Source: Gammaproteobacteria bacterium
GTDB taxonomy: Bacteria; Pseudomonadota; Gammaproteobacteria; Steroidobacterales; Woeseiaceae
Direction of reading: 5' to 3'
DNA length: 64,000 nucleotides
Assembly: GCA_022600955.1 (NCBI GenBank)
Contig: JAHZJK010000011.1
Coordinates: 124,001 to 188,000, forward strand
Of the stretch, positions 18,558-28,542 are shown one piece after another; positions within the stretch are counted from its first letter, which is position 1, and every line of letters starts with the position of its first letter. The position numbers and the translations under genes are program-made. The notes beneath the pieces were generated by a model that was given only the letters and a program-made list of their open reading frames with translations, had not been told where the DNA came from and did not search any database.

Positions 18558-21500
18558 AAACGCCAACACACCAGGGCGGTTACCTGCTGATCACCGTTAT
18601 CGTTACGCTGTCCCTGCTCGCGACTGTCGCGCTCTTGTTAACGCTCCAGTCCTCGGTCAATGCCAACACTGCAAGCGCTGAACTGCAAACTGCACGCGTG
18701 GACTATGTGACCGAGGCCGGCATGCAAAACGCGCTCTGGCGTGTACAGAACAACGCCTGCATGGGTAATATGAATATCCCGGCGACCTCGCTGGGCGCTG
18801 ACAGCTACACGGCAACGATCACCGGCGCCGCAGACGGCACTGCATATTCGCTATCGGTCGATCAGGATGCCTGGATTCGCAGTGACGATGTCAGCAAAAC
18901 TAACGGTACAGCGTCTGATCAGCACATTAAGTTCGAATCCGGCAATATCGAGCAGAGTCTCACGCGGTTTGACCTCACGTCGCTTGCTGCCGATGCCCGC
19001 ATAAACTCGGCGATCGCCTGGTTCTATGTTGCGGGTACGCATGAGGAAGGACCCGTGACCGTGCATCGAGTAACGGCAGAATGGACCGAGACCGACGCCA
19101 CGTGGGAAAGCATTGGCGGAAAAGTCGAGAACACCATTCTGGCCACAGTCTCCGCGCAACCCGCCAACTCAGTCTGGGTATCCGTTAACCTGACGGCCCA
19201 GGTCCAGGCCTGGGTGAACGGCCAGCCGAACTTCGGCATTCTTATGGCATCTACCTCCGAGGGTGTACACGGCAAGTACGCCAGCCGTGAAGACGGTGGC
19301 AATGCGCCGCGACTGGAGGTCGTTGTTGGCAGCGGTCCCGCGTCACCCGTTGATATTGAGGCAGTCGGCACTCTCGCCAACGGCACAACTCGATCACTCC
19401 GGCGTTCGGCGATGTCGGCTTATCAGCCTCCTGTGATCAGGACTATCACGCCGAATGCGGACGAGAGTGCCGACGCAGAAATCTGGGCCCAGGCAGCCAA
19501 CAACAACTACGGCGATGCGGCCGAAATCTGGGTTTCGTCTGCCAGCAACGACACAACTCGGACGCTGCTGCGCTTTGATCTGGGTGGCATTCCCTCAGGC
19601 GCAAGAGTTATCGATGCGAGTCTGTCGCTGCATCGACAGAGTGGCTCAGGGCCCGATCAGCCAGTTTCCGCGCATCGAATACGAAATCAATGGAGCGAAG
19701 ATTCTGTCACCTGGAATGAGCGTGAAGCGGGCACCGACTGGGATACCGCCGGCGGCGACTTCGACGACAATCCACTGGCAACAACTGCAGTCGGCCCTGC
19801 AAACGAGCGTTACGAGTGGGGCATTACGCCACTGGTACAAAGTTGGCTGGACGGAAGTTTTCCCAACTACGGAGTCGCAATGATCGCCGCAACCGATGGT
19901 ATGGCGGGCGAGCGGTTCTATACCAGCGATCAGGCACAGTTCGACCGTCGCCCGAGTTTGTCAATCAAATTTGCCTGCGAGTGCGGCTCCGCCTGTATGG
20001 CACCAGTCGCAGCCGGCAGCGTCCTGCTGGTGATTGGCAACAGCCCAAGTAATCCATCGGCTGAGGAAGAAGCGCTACGCAAACAACTTGAAAACTGGGG
20101 GTACTCTGTAACGCTGATTCAGGACGACGACAGCCAGGGTAACTTCAACTCGGCAAGCACGGCAAACGACGTCGTTTTGGTCTCGGATACCGTGAACAGT
20201 GCTAACGTCGGCACCAAACTGACAAGTGTGTCCACCGGTGTGGTGAGTGCCGAACACGAACTTGCCGACGAACTGGGCATCGCTACGGGTAGCGCGACAG
20301 CCGTCTCCGACACGATGACCGTTACGGATAGCAGCCACTACATCACCTCTATATTTACGCCGGGCCCGATCTCAGTAAAAACAGCCGCCACAAGCATGTC
20401 CGCCGCAAGTGGCACGATCTCGCCTGGCGCGAACGTACTTGCGGGGATCGGTAGCGACTCCGCTCTGGTGGCGCTCGACACGGGCGCAGCAATGGCCAAT
20501 GGTGGAACCACAGTCGGTCGACGTGTACTTGTTCCATTGGGAAACGGCAGTGCCGGCTGGAACTATCTGAGCAACGATGGCGCTCTTGTGATACAGCGCG
20601 CGCTCGCCTGGGCGACGAACGCGGATGCCGTCGAAGCGGGTAAGTTGCTCTTGGTCGTCGCCAATACAAAAACTCTCACGAGCGAGGAAAAAGCACGACA
20701 AGCGCTCATCGAGACCTGGGGTTACGCAGTAGCCATAATTGACGACTCCGAGTCAGAATCTGCCCTCGACACAGCAGCACTATCCAGCGACGTAGTGTAC
20801 GTCTCCGAGGACGTTGACCACAGGCAGCTTGGCGACAAGCTGCGCTCGACGGCAAAAGGCATCGTTGTTGAGGAGCAATATCTCTTCGAAGAATTCGGCT
20901 TCTCCACAGCCCGCTCGCAAAAATTTCACCCTGACATTGACGTCATCGACAACAGCCACTACATCATGTCGGAATTCGAAACTGGCTTGCTCGATATCTA
21001 CACCACTGCACAGATGAGCTCGATGGTCATCAATCCGGGAAATGGTCTTCGGGTACTCGCCGAACTCGAGAATACCGGATCAGACTGGGACCCAACTGTC
21101 GCAACGATCGAAACGGGCGCCGAGATGGTTGGCGGCGGCTTCGCACCAGCTCGCAGGGCCAAATTGCCGTTCGTTTCAATTGCGGAAATCAATTCCAATG
21201 GTCAGCTTCTAATGCGCCGGGCGATCGAATGGGCCGCAGGTGCAGATATTGACCTGGGGCCGGCGGTTCACTGGAAGCTTGATGAAGCCAGTGGCGAAAT
21301 TGCCGCGGACTCTGTCGGTGGACATGACGGCAGCCTATTCAATGGACCTGTCTGGGCTGCCGGGAAGCGCGACGGCGCACTGCGATTCGACGGTAGTAAT
21401 GATTTTGTCGAAGTACCTCACAGTGATGCGCTGCCCCTAACGACGATATTCACGGTCGCCGCATGGGTCCGCAATGACTCACCGAGCATCTCCGCCACAT

Positions 21501-23025
21501 ATCGGATTATCAGCAAGGAGCCTGCAGGCGCCAACGATAATTTCTGGATGGCATTCTCCGCGGGATGGCTGTGGGTCGGGATTGACGGCGATTTCATCTC
21601 ACCGTCGACGAATTTCATGCCAGATACCTGGTATCACCTTGCGGTCACATATGACGACGCCGGCGACAGCGTACAAATATACGTCAATGGTGCTCTTGTA
21701 TTGAGCGATACAACATCCGCCAGCATCACAATGAACACTGCGCCAGTGTTCATCGGCTCCAATTGGGAGTCGTCAAAGCACTGGCAAGGCTTACTCGACG
21801 ATATCCGCATCTACGATCGTGTGCTTAGCGCATCGGAAGTCGCCGAGTTGGCAGGCATTGGCTCCGGACTATTGGCGCACTGGAAGCTTGACGAAACGAG
21901 TGGTACGACAGCCATCGATTCACTCGGCGGCTATGACGGAACCCTGATGAATATGGATCCCTCAACGGATTGGGTCACTGGACAAATTGACGGCGGCTTG
22001 TCATTTGATGGTGGCAACGACTACATCGATGTCAGTTCAATGAACCCTAAATCGTATGACGACTTTGCAATCAGTGCCTGGTACAAATCTGAGAGTACGA
22101 CTGCAACCGAGGACGAATATATATTCTTACATGCCGAAGGCTTTGTCACGAATGGCATCACGTTCGGACCTACTGACGACGGTGGAGATGTATTGAGACT
22201 GACGATCGACGTCAACGGCGAGTCAGATCGCCACTACGGTACTTCTGACATCGTCGATCGGCAATGGCATCACTTGGTAGCAACAAGGTCGAATGGCCGT
22301 GTAAGGATTTTCGTCGATGGCGTAGAGGAGTCTGATGAAACTGATGCTCATGCAGGAACAATCGTTGCCGTGGACGGAGCCGGACCGTTTATCGGTGATT
22401 ACCCCGGCAATACTGAACAGGTCAATGGTACGCTCGATGACATACGGCTATTTGACTACGGGTTGAGCCCTGATGAGATCGCCGAGCTATTCGGTGCGGG
22501 AGGCGGCAGTGGTAGCCCGGTCTTCTGCGACGGCACGTTTCGCGACGAGTTCAACCGGGAAAGCTACGCCGGCAACGACGGTACGCTGAGCTGGGCCACC
22601 GATTGGCTCGAGATCAATGAAAGTAACGGCTGGGACTCAGGCGACGAACAGGTCGTCGACGAGGACAGCGACTATCACCTCCAGGTTCGCGACAACATGG
22701 CGGCGGTGAGGGCGTGCAACGCGAAGCGGACCTCTCTGCCAGTTCGTCCGCCAGGTTGACATTCGAATACCGTCGTGACGGTTTCGACAACAATAACGAC
22801 TTCGTCATGGTCGGGATATCACCCGATGGCGGAAGTTCCTGGGCTGAGCTGGAACGTATCATCGGGCCGGGAACTGACTCCAACTATGTGGCCAGCAGCC
22901 ATGTCATCAGTGCATATATAGCGCCTGACACCCGAATTCGCTTCCTGACCTCACCGAATCTTGGCAGCGGCGACGAGCTCTATATCGACAATGTTCAAAT
23001 TGAGGTGTCCGGCTGCGCCAACTGA
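18554..23025 (+). pseudogene. Giant GspK/PilX-like pseudopilin with DNRLRE and LamG domains, frameshifted near its end (MshP-MshQ-like)
   Basis: Restoring one missing base gives about 1,490 residues. The leader ends at Gly9 and the mature start YLLITVIV lacks Glu at +5, as GspK does. Then come two DNRLRE-type beta domains (about 105-260 and 295-475) and two copies of a Rossmann-like domain starting LLVIGN and LLVVAN (about 486-692 and 696-895). Two LamG domains with HWKLDE (about 899-1102 and 1105-1315) and a C-terminal jelly-roll-like domain complete it. The frame breaks at about 22697: translation stops at 22759, while GVQREADLS continues in the next frame to 23025. A G missing before AT at 22697 would restore RDNDGGGEG. 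This may be a real mutation or a sequencing error. Its placement suggests a tip adhesin. Confidence 0.85.
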
Positions 23026-23131
23026 GGCGCAACAGCACAGAACCCCCAGAAAACCAACGATCCGTTAAAGATTTAGCCCATTCGGTCGACTTAAAAGAGA
23101 GATAGCGAGCTCTTTAGTACGAGGCGAAATT

Positions 23132-24289
23132 TTGGCAATTGCGGCATATCTGACCGACGTTTGGTCCGCGACTGATTTCGGCGACCCGGAGCTATCCGGG
23201 TACGCTGCAAAACAGCTGCACAAGGACACCCGCACCGGTATTCAGACCATGGCAGGTCTGGCGCTTGCCGTGCAGCTGTGTATCGTGCTGCTCGCTGTTT
23301 TCCGGGAGCTCAGCCCGATCTATCTGTACACCAGCCTGTTGTTTGGCCTGCTGTCATTACACATTCTGATATCCGTTGCATTCGTGGACGATATCCGCGC
23401 CTTGCAGGCACTCGGTATGGCCTTTCTCATTATTGGCGCGCTCACAATCACAGTACTCGCTCACCGATCCGGAGATCTCACTATCGGCATGATGGCAGGT
23501 GTGGTCATGCTGTTGGTCGTCATTCCACTGGTGCCCTGGGCACTGCGCGAAGCATCCATCGTTGTCGGTCTCACCTACTCGTTGCTGACACTCTCGTTAG
23601 TTAGTGTTCCGGGTCGATTCGCACCGGGATCCCTGATCATACTGCAAGCACTGGTTCTCGGAGCAGCGGTCGTCGTCGTCGTGGTAACAGCCAGGAATAC
23701 GCATATCCGCAAGCACGACATTCGCGCACGCTTCGAACTCGAGAGCGCCCACAGCGCTATGCAACTGCTGACACTGCAGGATCACCTGACCGGCGCCTGG
23801 AACAGACGCTTTCTCGACGTGAACTTTGACGACTACGCGCAAGAATGCGCCGCGCAGAAGAAGTCTGTGCATATCGCCATTCTCGACATCGATAACTTCA
23901 AGGGCATCAACGACCTCTTCGGTCACCAGGTGGGCGACAAGATTCTGATTGCCGTTGCCGACACGTTCGTGCGTCTGCTCGACGACCAGGGGCGGCTGGT
24001 ACGCCTCGGCGGCGACGAATTCCTGATCACTTACTGCGGCGACGACCTCGACGACGTTATCGAGACTGCCATCGCAACGCTGCAACAAACATGCGTGACC
24101 TCAGACCTGGTAGGGCGCGAGGCTGTAACGCTGAGTGCCGGTATCGCCAGCACCGGGCCGGGCCGGGTCGCGAACCTTGAGGAAATGTACAAACGAGCGG
24201 ATTCCGCGTTATACGCCGCCAAAGAGCATCGACCTGCCGCGCCCGCGCAGCAAACCACTCTTACTCGAACAGGGAGCTGGAAGTTTTGA
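23132..24289 (+). CDS. Membrane-bound diguanylate cyclase (GGDEF)
   Basis: Makes cyclic-di-GMP at the inner membrane. The 385 residues comprise an N-terminal region with five to six hydrophobic segments (about 40-190) and a C-terminal GGDEF domain with DHLTGAWNRR, DIDNFKGIND and the intact RLGGDEFLI. No RxxD inhibitory site lies five residues before GGDEF (DDQG occupies that place), so product feedback is probably absent, unlike the GGDEF/EAL protein upstream. The start is TTG with GAGG about 8 bases before it. Its stop overlaps the PilM-like start (TTGA). Being inside the pilus operon next to an MshEN ATPase suggests local supply of the signal. Confidence 0.9.
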   Translation: MAIAAYLTDVWSATDFGDPELSGYAAKQLHKDTRTGIQTMAGLALAVQLCIVLLAVFRELSPIYLYTSLLFGLLSLHILISVAFVDDIRALQALGMAFLIIGALTITVLAHRSGDLTIGMMAGVVMLLVVIPLVPWALREASIVVGLTYSLLTLSLVSVPGRFAPGSLIILQALVLGAAVVVVVVTARNTHIRKHDIRARFELESAHSAMQLLTLQDHLTGAWNRRFLDVNFDDYAQECAAQKKSVHIAILDIDNFKGINDLFGHQVGDKILIAVADTFVRLLDDQGRLVRLGGDEFLITYCGDDLDDVIETAIATLQQTCVTSDLVGREAVTLSAGIASTGPGRVANLEEMYKRADSALYAAKEHRPAAPAQQTTLTRTGSWKF

Positions 24290-25425
24290 GTATCGTCTCC
24301 AGAGCCGCCGCCCTGCTCACACCCGGTGCGTCACCCACCAGGATCGGGCCTATTGGTATCGACTTCGGGCTCGAGTCTGTGCACCTCGTGCAACTCGAGT
24401 CGTCCGCCGGCAAGCCGCCGGTCGTCCGGGCACGACTATCCCTGGACTACGATTCGCCGCGCAGGGAAATACTCAAGAATCCGCATCAGTTCCGGAGCAT
24501 GATGAAGCGTGCTCTTGGCGGTGACCACTTCTACGGTCGCAAGGCGGTTATCGCGATACCGTCCGGAATGTTTCGAACAATCTCGATCAATTACCAATCG
24601 CCGGGCACTGAAGAACAAGAGTCTGCTGCCGTCATTCGCGTCATGCGCGACCGGCTTGACGGGGACCTTGCCGACTATGTGCTCGACTACCTTCCGGTAA
24701 AAAGTCGCTCGAAAAAGGATGAGCGCCTTGCTCTTGTTGCCGTCAGTGAGCGCCAGCCAATCGTCGACTTTCTTGAACTCACTCGCAAAGCACGCCTGAA
24801 CGTCGAGGCGCTCGAGATCGGCCCGGTCGCAATTAGTCGCCTTGTTGGCGCAATGTCCTTGTCTGGGGGATCGGAAAACGTTCTTGTTATCAATTCCGGA
24901 CGGCGCGCAAGTTACCTCACAGTCATCTCCGGCAACGACCTGCTGTTCGACCAGGAAGTGGCATTCGGTGAACACAGCCTGATCCAGCACGTAGCGCAAA
25001 CGCTCGAGATGTCGGACACGATGGCGCGTGACCTGATTATGCGCTCCGGCGTGCGCGGTCACTCCGCCGACGAATCCGTCGCAGCGACACTCGACGACGC
25101 GGGCTTCGACAAGACGATGGCTCAGATCCTCAAACCTCAGTTCATGAAACTTGTTGAAGAAATCAAACGAGTCTGCCTGTATGCCGCATCCGAAACCCGT
25201 GGCGGCACGGTCACTCGCGTCTACCTTCTGGGCAGCATCGCGCGCTGGCCCGGCACCGAGAACTTGCTCGGCACTCTGTCGGGTGTGCAGGTCGAGAAGA
25301 TTCCAGATCCACTGGCGTTGTTCCCATCGGACGAGGGTCGTGATCCCGCTGGCCAGGGTCCAGCGGCGCCCGAGATTGTCGTGGCAACCGGTGCAGCTCT
25401 GCGAGGCATGCAGAATGATGGCTGA
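24286..25425 (+). CDS. PilM/MshI-like actin-fold pilus assembly protein
   Basis: Cytoplasmic actin-like ATPase fold that anchors PilN and links the ATPase to the alignment complex. It has 379 residues. The N-terminal GIDFGLESVHLVQL, the second motif VLVINSGRRASYLTVI and the C-terminal VYLLGSIARWPG match the three nucleotide-pocket strands of PilM/FtsA. GGDHF and the AIPSGMF region are also typical. The start is TTG overlapping the cyclase stop, and the gene ends overlapping the PilN-like start. In MSHA systems the equivalent is MshI. Confidence 0.88.
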   Translation: MSIVSRAAALLTPGASPTRIGPIGIDFGLESVHLVQLESSAGKPPVVRARLSLDYDSPRREILKNPHQFRSMMKRALGGDHFYGRKAVIAIPSGMFRTISINYQSPGTEEQESAAVIRVMRDRLDGDLADYVLDYLPVKSRSKKDERLALVAVSERQPIVDFLELTRKARLNVEALEIGPVAISRLVGAMSLSGGSENVLVINSGRRASYLTVISGNDLLFDQEVAFGEHSLIQHVAQTLEMSDTMARDLIMRSGVRGHSADESVAATLDDAGFDKTMAQILKPQFMKLVEEIKRVCLYAASETRGGTVTRVYLLGSIARWPGTENLLGTLSGVQVEKIPDPLALFPSDEGRDPAGQGPAAPEIVVATGAALRGMQNDG

Positions 25426-26077
25426 AATCGACCTCATCCCGCCCGACTATCGAGCCTGGCTCGACCAGCAGGCCGTGGTGAAGCAGTACGGTATCGGGAT
25501 AGCTGCCTTCAGCGCTCTGATCATTATCGCCGCTGTACTGCTTGGGCAATTGTCGGATACAGAGCAATCCAGGGCGATGCAGCTGAAATCCGACAATGCA
25601 ATTACCCAACAACAACAGGCCCAGCTGCAAACGCTCAAGGATCAGCGCGCCGAGTACGAGCGCCAATGGTCGTTGCTACGCGGTTTGCGCGCCGGTGCGG
25701 CCGTCGATGACATCTTTGCGATCATCGACGAATCCATTGTGGCCGGAGAGCTGTGGTTCCTCGACTGGAGCTTTCGTCGCTCGGGCGTAATTGTTGACGG
25801 GGAAAAGCGCGGCGTGGAAACAGGCTATTTTATTATCGTCGCGGACGGTGCCGATCCCGCCACGGGCCATGATCTTGAAGTTGAGACGCATATGACGATC
25901 AGCGGCCAGGCGAATGACCACCAGGCACTTTCAAAATTTGTCCGCGCGCTCTTCGAGCAACAGGATATTAAGGACGTCAATGTGCAACGCACATCACGGA
26001 CCGACTATGCCAACGGCCGCGTAATTGACTTCGACCTGACGGTGGTACTTAACAGTGCCTCCGGAGAACTGTCATGA
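25415..26077 (+). CDS. PilN-like inner-membrane alignment protein
   Basis: Bitopic membrane protein of 220 residues. The start MMAEIDLIPPDYR is the PilN-type motif that docks into PilM; the second Met at 25418 is an equal alternative. A membrane helix spans about residues 24-44, followed by a coiled coil (QQQQAQLQTLKDQRAEYERQ, about 64-83) and a ferredoxin-like periplasmic domain. The reading frame is open further upstream, but that part lies inside the PilM-like gene. Overlap with the upstream stop region and an ATGA junction downstream place it in the M-N-O-P-Q set. Confidence 0.88.
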   Translation: MMAEIDLIPPDYRAWLDQQAVVKQYGIGIAAFSALIIIAAVLLGQLSDTEQSRAMQLKSDNAITQQQQAQLQTLKDQRAEYERQWSLLRGLRAGAAVDDIFAIIDESIVAGELWFLDWSFRRSGVIVDGEKRGVETGYFIIVADGADPATGHDLEVETHMTISGQANDHQALSKFVRALFEQQDIKDVNVQRTSRTDYANGRVIDFDLTVVLNSASGELS

Positions 26078-26631
26078 AGAACCTGATGGCGAAACTCAGT
26101 CTGCGCGAACTTCATATGCTGTTCCTGGGCGCGGGCGCTGTTTTGGTCGTTGGCCTTGTCGCAGTCCTCGTGATCCCTGAAGCCAAGGCTGTACAACTCG
26201 CGAGAAAAGAGGTCGCCCTGCTTGAGCAAGCGGCGCAGGACGGGAGTGAACTTGACCGACACCTGCAGGAACAATACAGCAGCATCGATGAACTCAAGTA
26301 CCGCTTGCACGGCGATATGGCCAACCTGCCCGTCAAGCAGGTCGAGGCGTTCATTATTGGTCGGCTTCAGAAAATATCATGGAACAACAAAATTGAGCTC
26401 GTCAGTGTCGAGCCTGCAACAGGCGAGCGAGTGCAGACGTTTCAAGAAATCCTGTTCCACGTAGAGCTCGTTGGTCAGTACGAAGACCTCTTTCGCTGGC
26501 TGATGGAGGCACGCAGTGACCTCGGATACGTTGTTATTAAGGAATACGGCATGAGTCGCAACGACAGTGACGATGAAAATCCTCTGCTGCTGGCCGAGCT
26601 AAGCCTGGCTTCGTACCGGGCAATACAATGA
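26074..26631 (+). CDS. PilO/GspM-like inner-membrane alignment protein
   Basis: Partner of PilN, 185 residues. It has a short cytoplasmic N-terminus, a membrane helix at about 17-35, a coiled coil at about 40-75 and a C-terminal ferredoxin-like domain with the pattern VELVGQYEDLFRWLMEAR (about residues 131-148) seen in PilO/GspM. ATGA overlaps occur at both ends. Sequence similarity in this family is weak, so the assignment depends partly on position between PilN-like and PilP-like genes. Confidence 0.82.
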   Translation: MKNLMAKLSLRELHMLFLGAGAVLVVGLVAVLVIPEAKAVQLARKEVALLEQAAQDGSELDRHLQEQYSSIDELKYRLHGDMANLPVKQVEAFIIGRLQKISWNNKIELVSVEPATGERVQTFQEILFHVELVGQYEDLFRWLMEARSDLGYVVIKEYGMSRNDSDDENPLLLAELSLASYRAIQ

Positions 26632-26996
26632 TCACGGCCAGAACAATCTCTCAGTTTGCGCTCGCGTGCCTGCTGGCAATCACACTCCCGGTCGATGCGT
26701 CAGATGTCACAAGCCTTGCGAACAACCCGTTTGCGCGACCACCGTCGAAGCGAACTGTCGAAATTCCAACGCTTTCGATGAGCCAGGATGGATCAGCAGC
26801 AATGCTTGACCTGCGCGCGACGATGGTAGGGACGCGCGACCGGCTTGCCAATGTCAGTGGACGTGTCCTGCGAGCAGGTGACGAAATTCAGGGCTTCACA
26901 CTATTGAAAGTTTATGAAGACCGCGCTGTTTTTGCGCGGCAGGGAAAACGACAAACTGTTTACGTAAAACCAGACCCGGCGGAAAGCGATGAGTAA
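26628..26996 (+). CDS. PilP/GspC/MshK-like periplasmic linker protein
   Basis: A small 122-residue protein with an N-terminal signal sequence (about 1-24, ending PVDASD). It continues with NNPFARPP, the common PilP/MshK motif, and a small beta-rich HR-type domain (ATMVGTRDRLANVSGRVLR, about residues 64-82) that in the family contacts the secretin N0 domain. It lacks a lipobox cysteine, unlike classical PilP. It overlaps the secretin start by 8 bases. Confidence 0.82.
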   Translation: MITARTISQFALACLLAITLPVDASDVTSLANNPFARPPSKRTVEIPTLSMSQDGSAAMLDLRATMVGTRDRLANVSGRVLRAGDEIQGFTLLKVYEDRAVFARQGKRQTVYVKPDPAESDE

Positions 26997-28338
26997 GACA
27001 ATACAGACAAGCACTCGAACCCGGAATCTTGCTCGAATCCTGGCCATCTCGGGACTGTTTATCGCACTGTCGGTCGGTGCCCAGAACCTTGATCATCGTA
27101 TCAGTATGACGATGAGGGATGCCGATCTCGCCGATGTAATGGACATGATCTCGCGCGAACAACGCATAAACGTTTTCGTTTCGGTAGACAATGCAGAAAA
27201 CGTTTCCTTCAGCCTCTACGACATGCCTATTCCCGATGCGATTCACGCAATTGCGAATGCTGCCGGACTCGCCGTTGAGTACTACAACGGCAACTACTTT
27301 GTAGTCGAACGTGATGAGGCCGGCAAGTATGCGCCCGACACGCTGACACGTGTCCGCAGTTTCGAACTGCAGTACATCGACGTCGACGAGATGCAGACTC
27401 TGCTTGAGCCATACCTGTCAGAGTATGGCGAGATCACCGTATTTGTGGATCGCGATATATTCCTGGTCGAGGACACACCTGAGTTCCTGCATCGCATCGA
27501 GGCTATCATCGCCAAACTGGACGAGGCACCGACGCAGATCCTGATCGAAGCCAAAATCCTGGAAATTACTTTGACGGACGAAGACTCATTTGGACTCGAC
27601 TGGATAAAGTTTTTTGACAGCGAAGGTGGTGGTGGCGAGTTCGGCACGCAAGGCCTGAGCGAACCAACCAGCCCGGGTCTGTTTCTGGACTACACAACAC
27701 CCGACGTTTCCGCAGTTCTGAGCGCTCTGACATCACAGGGGCGTGTGCGCACATTGTCGACCCCCAAGCTTCTTGCGATCGAGGGTCAGGAATCCTCGGT
27801 CATTATCGGTGACCGACGCGGCTATTCGGTAACCACGACGATCAACCAGGTAACGACAGAAAGCGTCGAATTCCTGGAATCCGGCGTGATCCTCAGGGTC
27901 ACCCCATCTGTTGATGCGGATGGGCAGGTCATGATGGATATTAACCCGGAGGTCAGCACCGGTGTCATCGACCCGCTGACGGGCATTCCTTCACAGACCA
28001 CGACAGAAGTTGAAACGCGGATGATTGTGCCTGATGGAGAAACCATCTTCGTTGGCGGTCTGATCAAGCACCGCGTTGACGAAAGCAAACGCGGGGTACC
28101 TGTCATTGGCCGTATTCCTGTCGTGGGATCACTGTTCTCGAACCGCCAGCAAGTTCACACCAACACCGAGACGGTCGTGCTGATTACCCCAACAATTGTT
28201 ACGTCAGCGGGCCGCACGCTCGACAAGAAGTCAGTCGATAAGATCCGACAATTGGAACAGGATCAAGACCAGGACACAGAGCAACTCGATGACGAGATGG
28301 AGCTATTTTTCGGCAACAGCGCTTCCGGGATCAGATAA
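26989..28338 (+). CDS. Outer-membrane secretin (PilQ/GspD/MshL-like)
   Basis: Forms the gated outer-membrane pore for the filament. The 449 residues begin with a signal peptide (about 1-31, ending SVGAQ), then an N0 domain (MTMRDADLADVMDMISRE, about 38-55), an N1-like domain and the secretin core with RTLSTPKLLAIEGQ, VPDGETIFVGGLI and GVPVIGRIPVVGSLF. It is shorter than most PilQ or MshL proteins (about 550-700), with fewer N domains. The C-terminal 40 residues are acidic and Gln-rich. It closes the operon; its last bases overlap a small gene on the other strand. Confidence 0.94.
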   Translation: MSKTIQTSTRTRNLARILAISGLFIALSVGAQNLDHRISMTMRDADLADVMDMISREQRINVFVSVDNAENVSFSLYDMPIPDAIHAIANAAGLAVEYYNGNYFVVERDEAGKYAPDTLTRVRSFELQYIDVDEMQTLLEPYLSEYGEITVFVDRDIFLVEDTPEFLHRIEAIIAKLDEAPTQILIEAKILEITLTDEDSFGLDWIKFFDSEGGGGEFGTQGLSEPTSPGLFLDYTTPDVSAVLSALTSQGRVRTLSTPKLLAIEGQESSVIIGDRRGYSVTTTINQVTTESVEFLESGVILRVTPSVDADGQVMMDINPEVSTGVIDPLTGIPSQTTTEVETRMIVPDGETIFVGGLIKHRVDESKRGVPVIGRIPVVGSLFSNRQQVHTNTETVVLITPTIVTSAGRTLDKKSVDKIRQLEQDQDQDTEQLDDEMELFFGNSASGIR

Positions 28339-28471
28339 AAAAGTAGAACACCAGGGGAGCCGCCAACCACAGCAATCCCTTGATGAAGAAAAACCAGAAG
28401 CCGACAACGCCAGCTCGTTTTAGCCACTTGCGGCTATCGATAGTAGTTGCGGTCATGTTTATCGCATTCAT
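28331..28471 (-). CDS. Small hydrophobic membrane protein, 46 residues
   Basis: A 46-residue reading frame starting MNAINMTATTIDSRKWLKR and containing one strongly hydrophobic stretch (VVGFWFFFIKGLLWLAAPL, residues about 22-40). The start has AAGGA 8-12 bases upstream, a good ribosome-binding site. The basic residues before the helix suggest an inside N-terminus. Small KGLLWL-type membrane proteins of unknown role occur in other gammaproteobacteria, from memory only. Its end overlaps the last 8 bases of the convergent secretin gene. A hairpin separates it from the methyltransferase gene upstream, so it may have its own promoter or depend on read-through. Confidence 0.7.
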   Translation of the reverse strand: MNAINMTATTIDSRKWLKRAGVVGFWFFFIKGLLWLAAPLVFYFFI

Positions 28472-28498
28472 TTCAGAGTTCCTTATTTGTTATGAGAA

Positions 28499-28526
28499 GG
28501 GCCTGAGTCCTGATCGACTCAGGCCC
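28499..28526. terminator. Strong hairpin between the methyltransferase gene and the small membrane protein gene
   Basis: A perfect 10-bp stem GGGCCTGAGT / ACTCAGGCCC with an 8-base loop. A T-tract is only partial on either side (CTGTCTTTT on the plus strand), so termination may be modest. It lies 17 bases beyond the methyltransferase stop. Confidence 0.6.
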
Positions 28527-28542
28527 CTGTCTTTTGAGATGC

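Noticed and set aside
24436..25437. 333-codon minus-strand frame opposite the PilM-like gene
   Set aside because: Antisense shadow in a GC-rich gene; no domain, and PilM motifs on the plus strand are clear.
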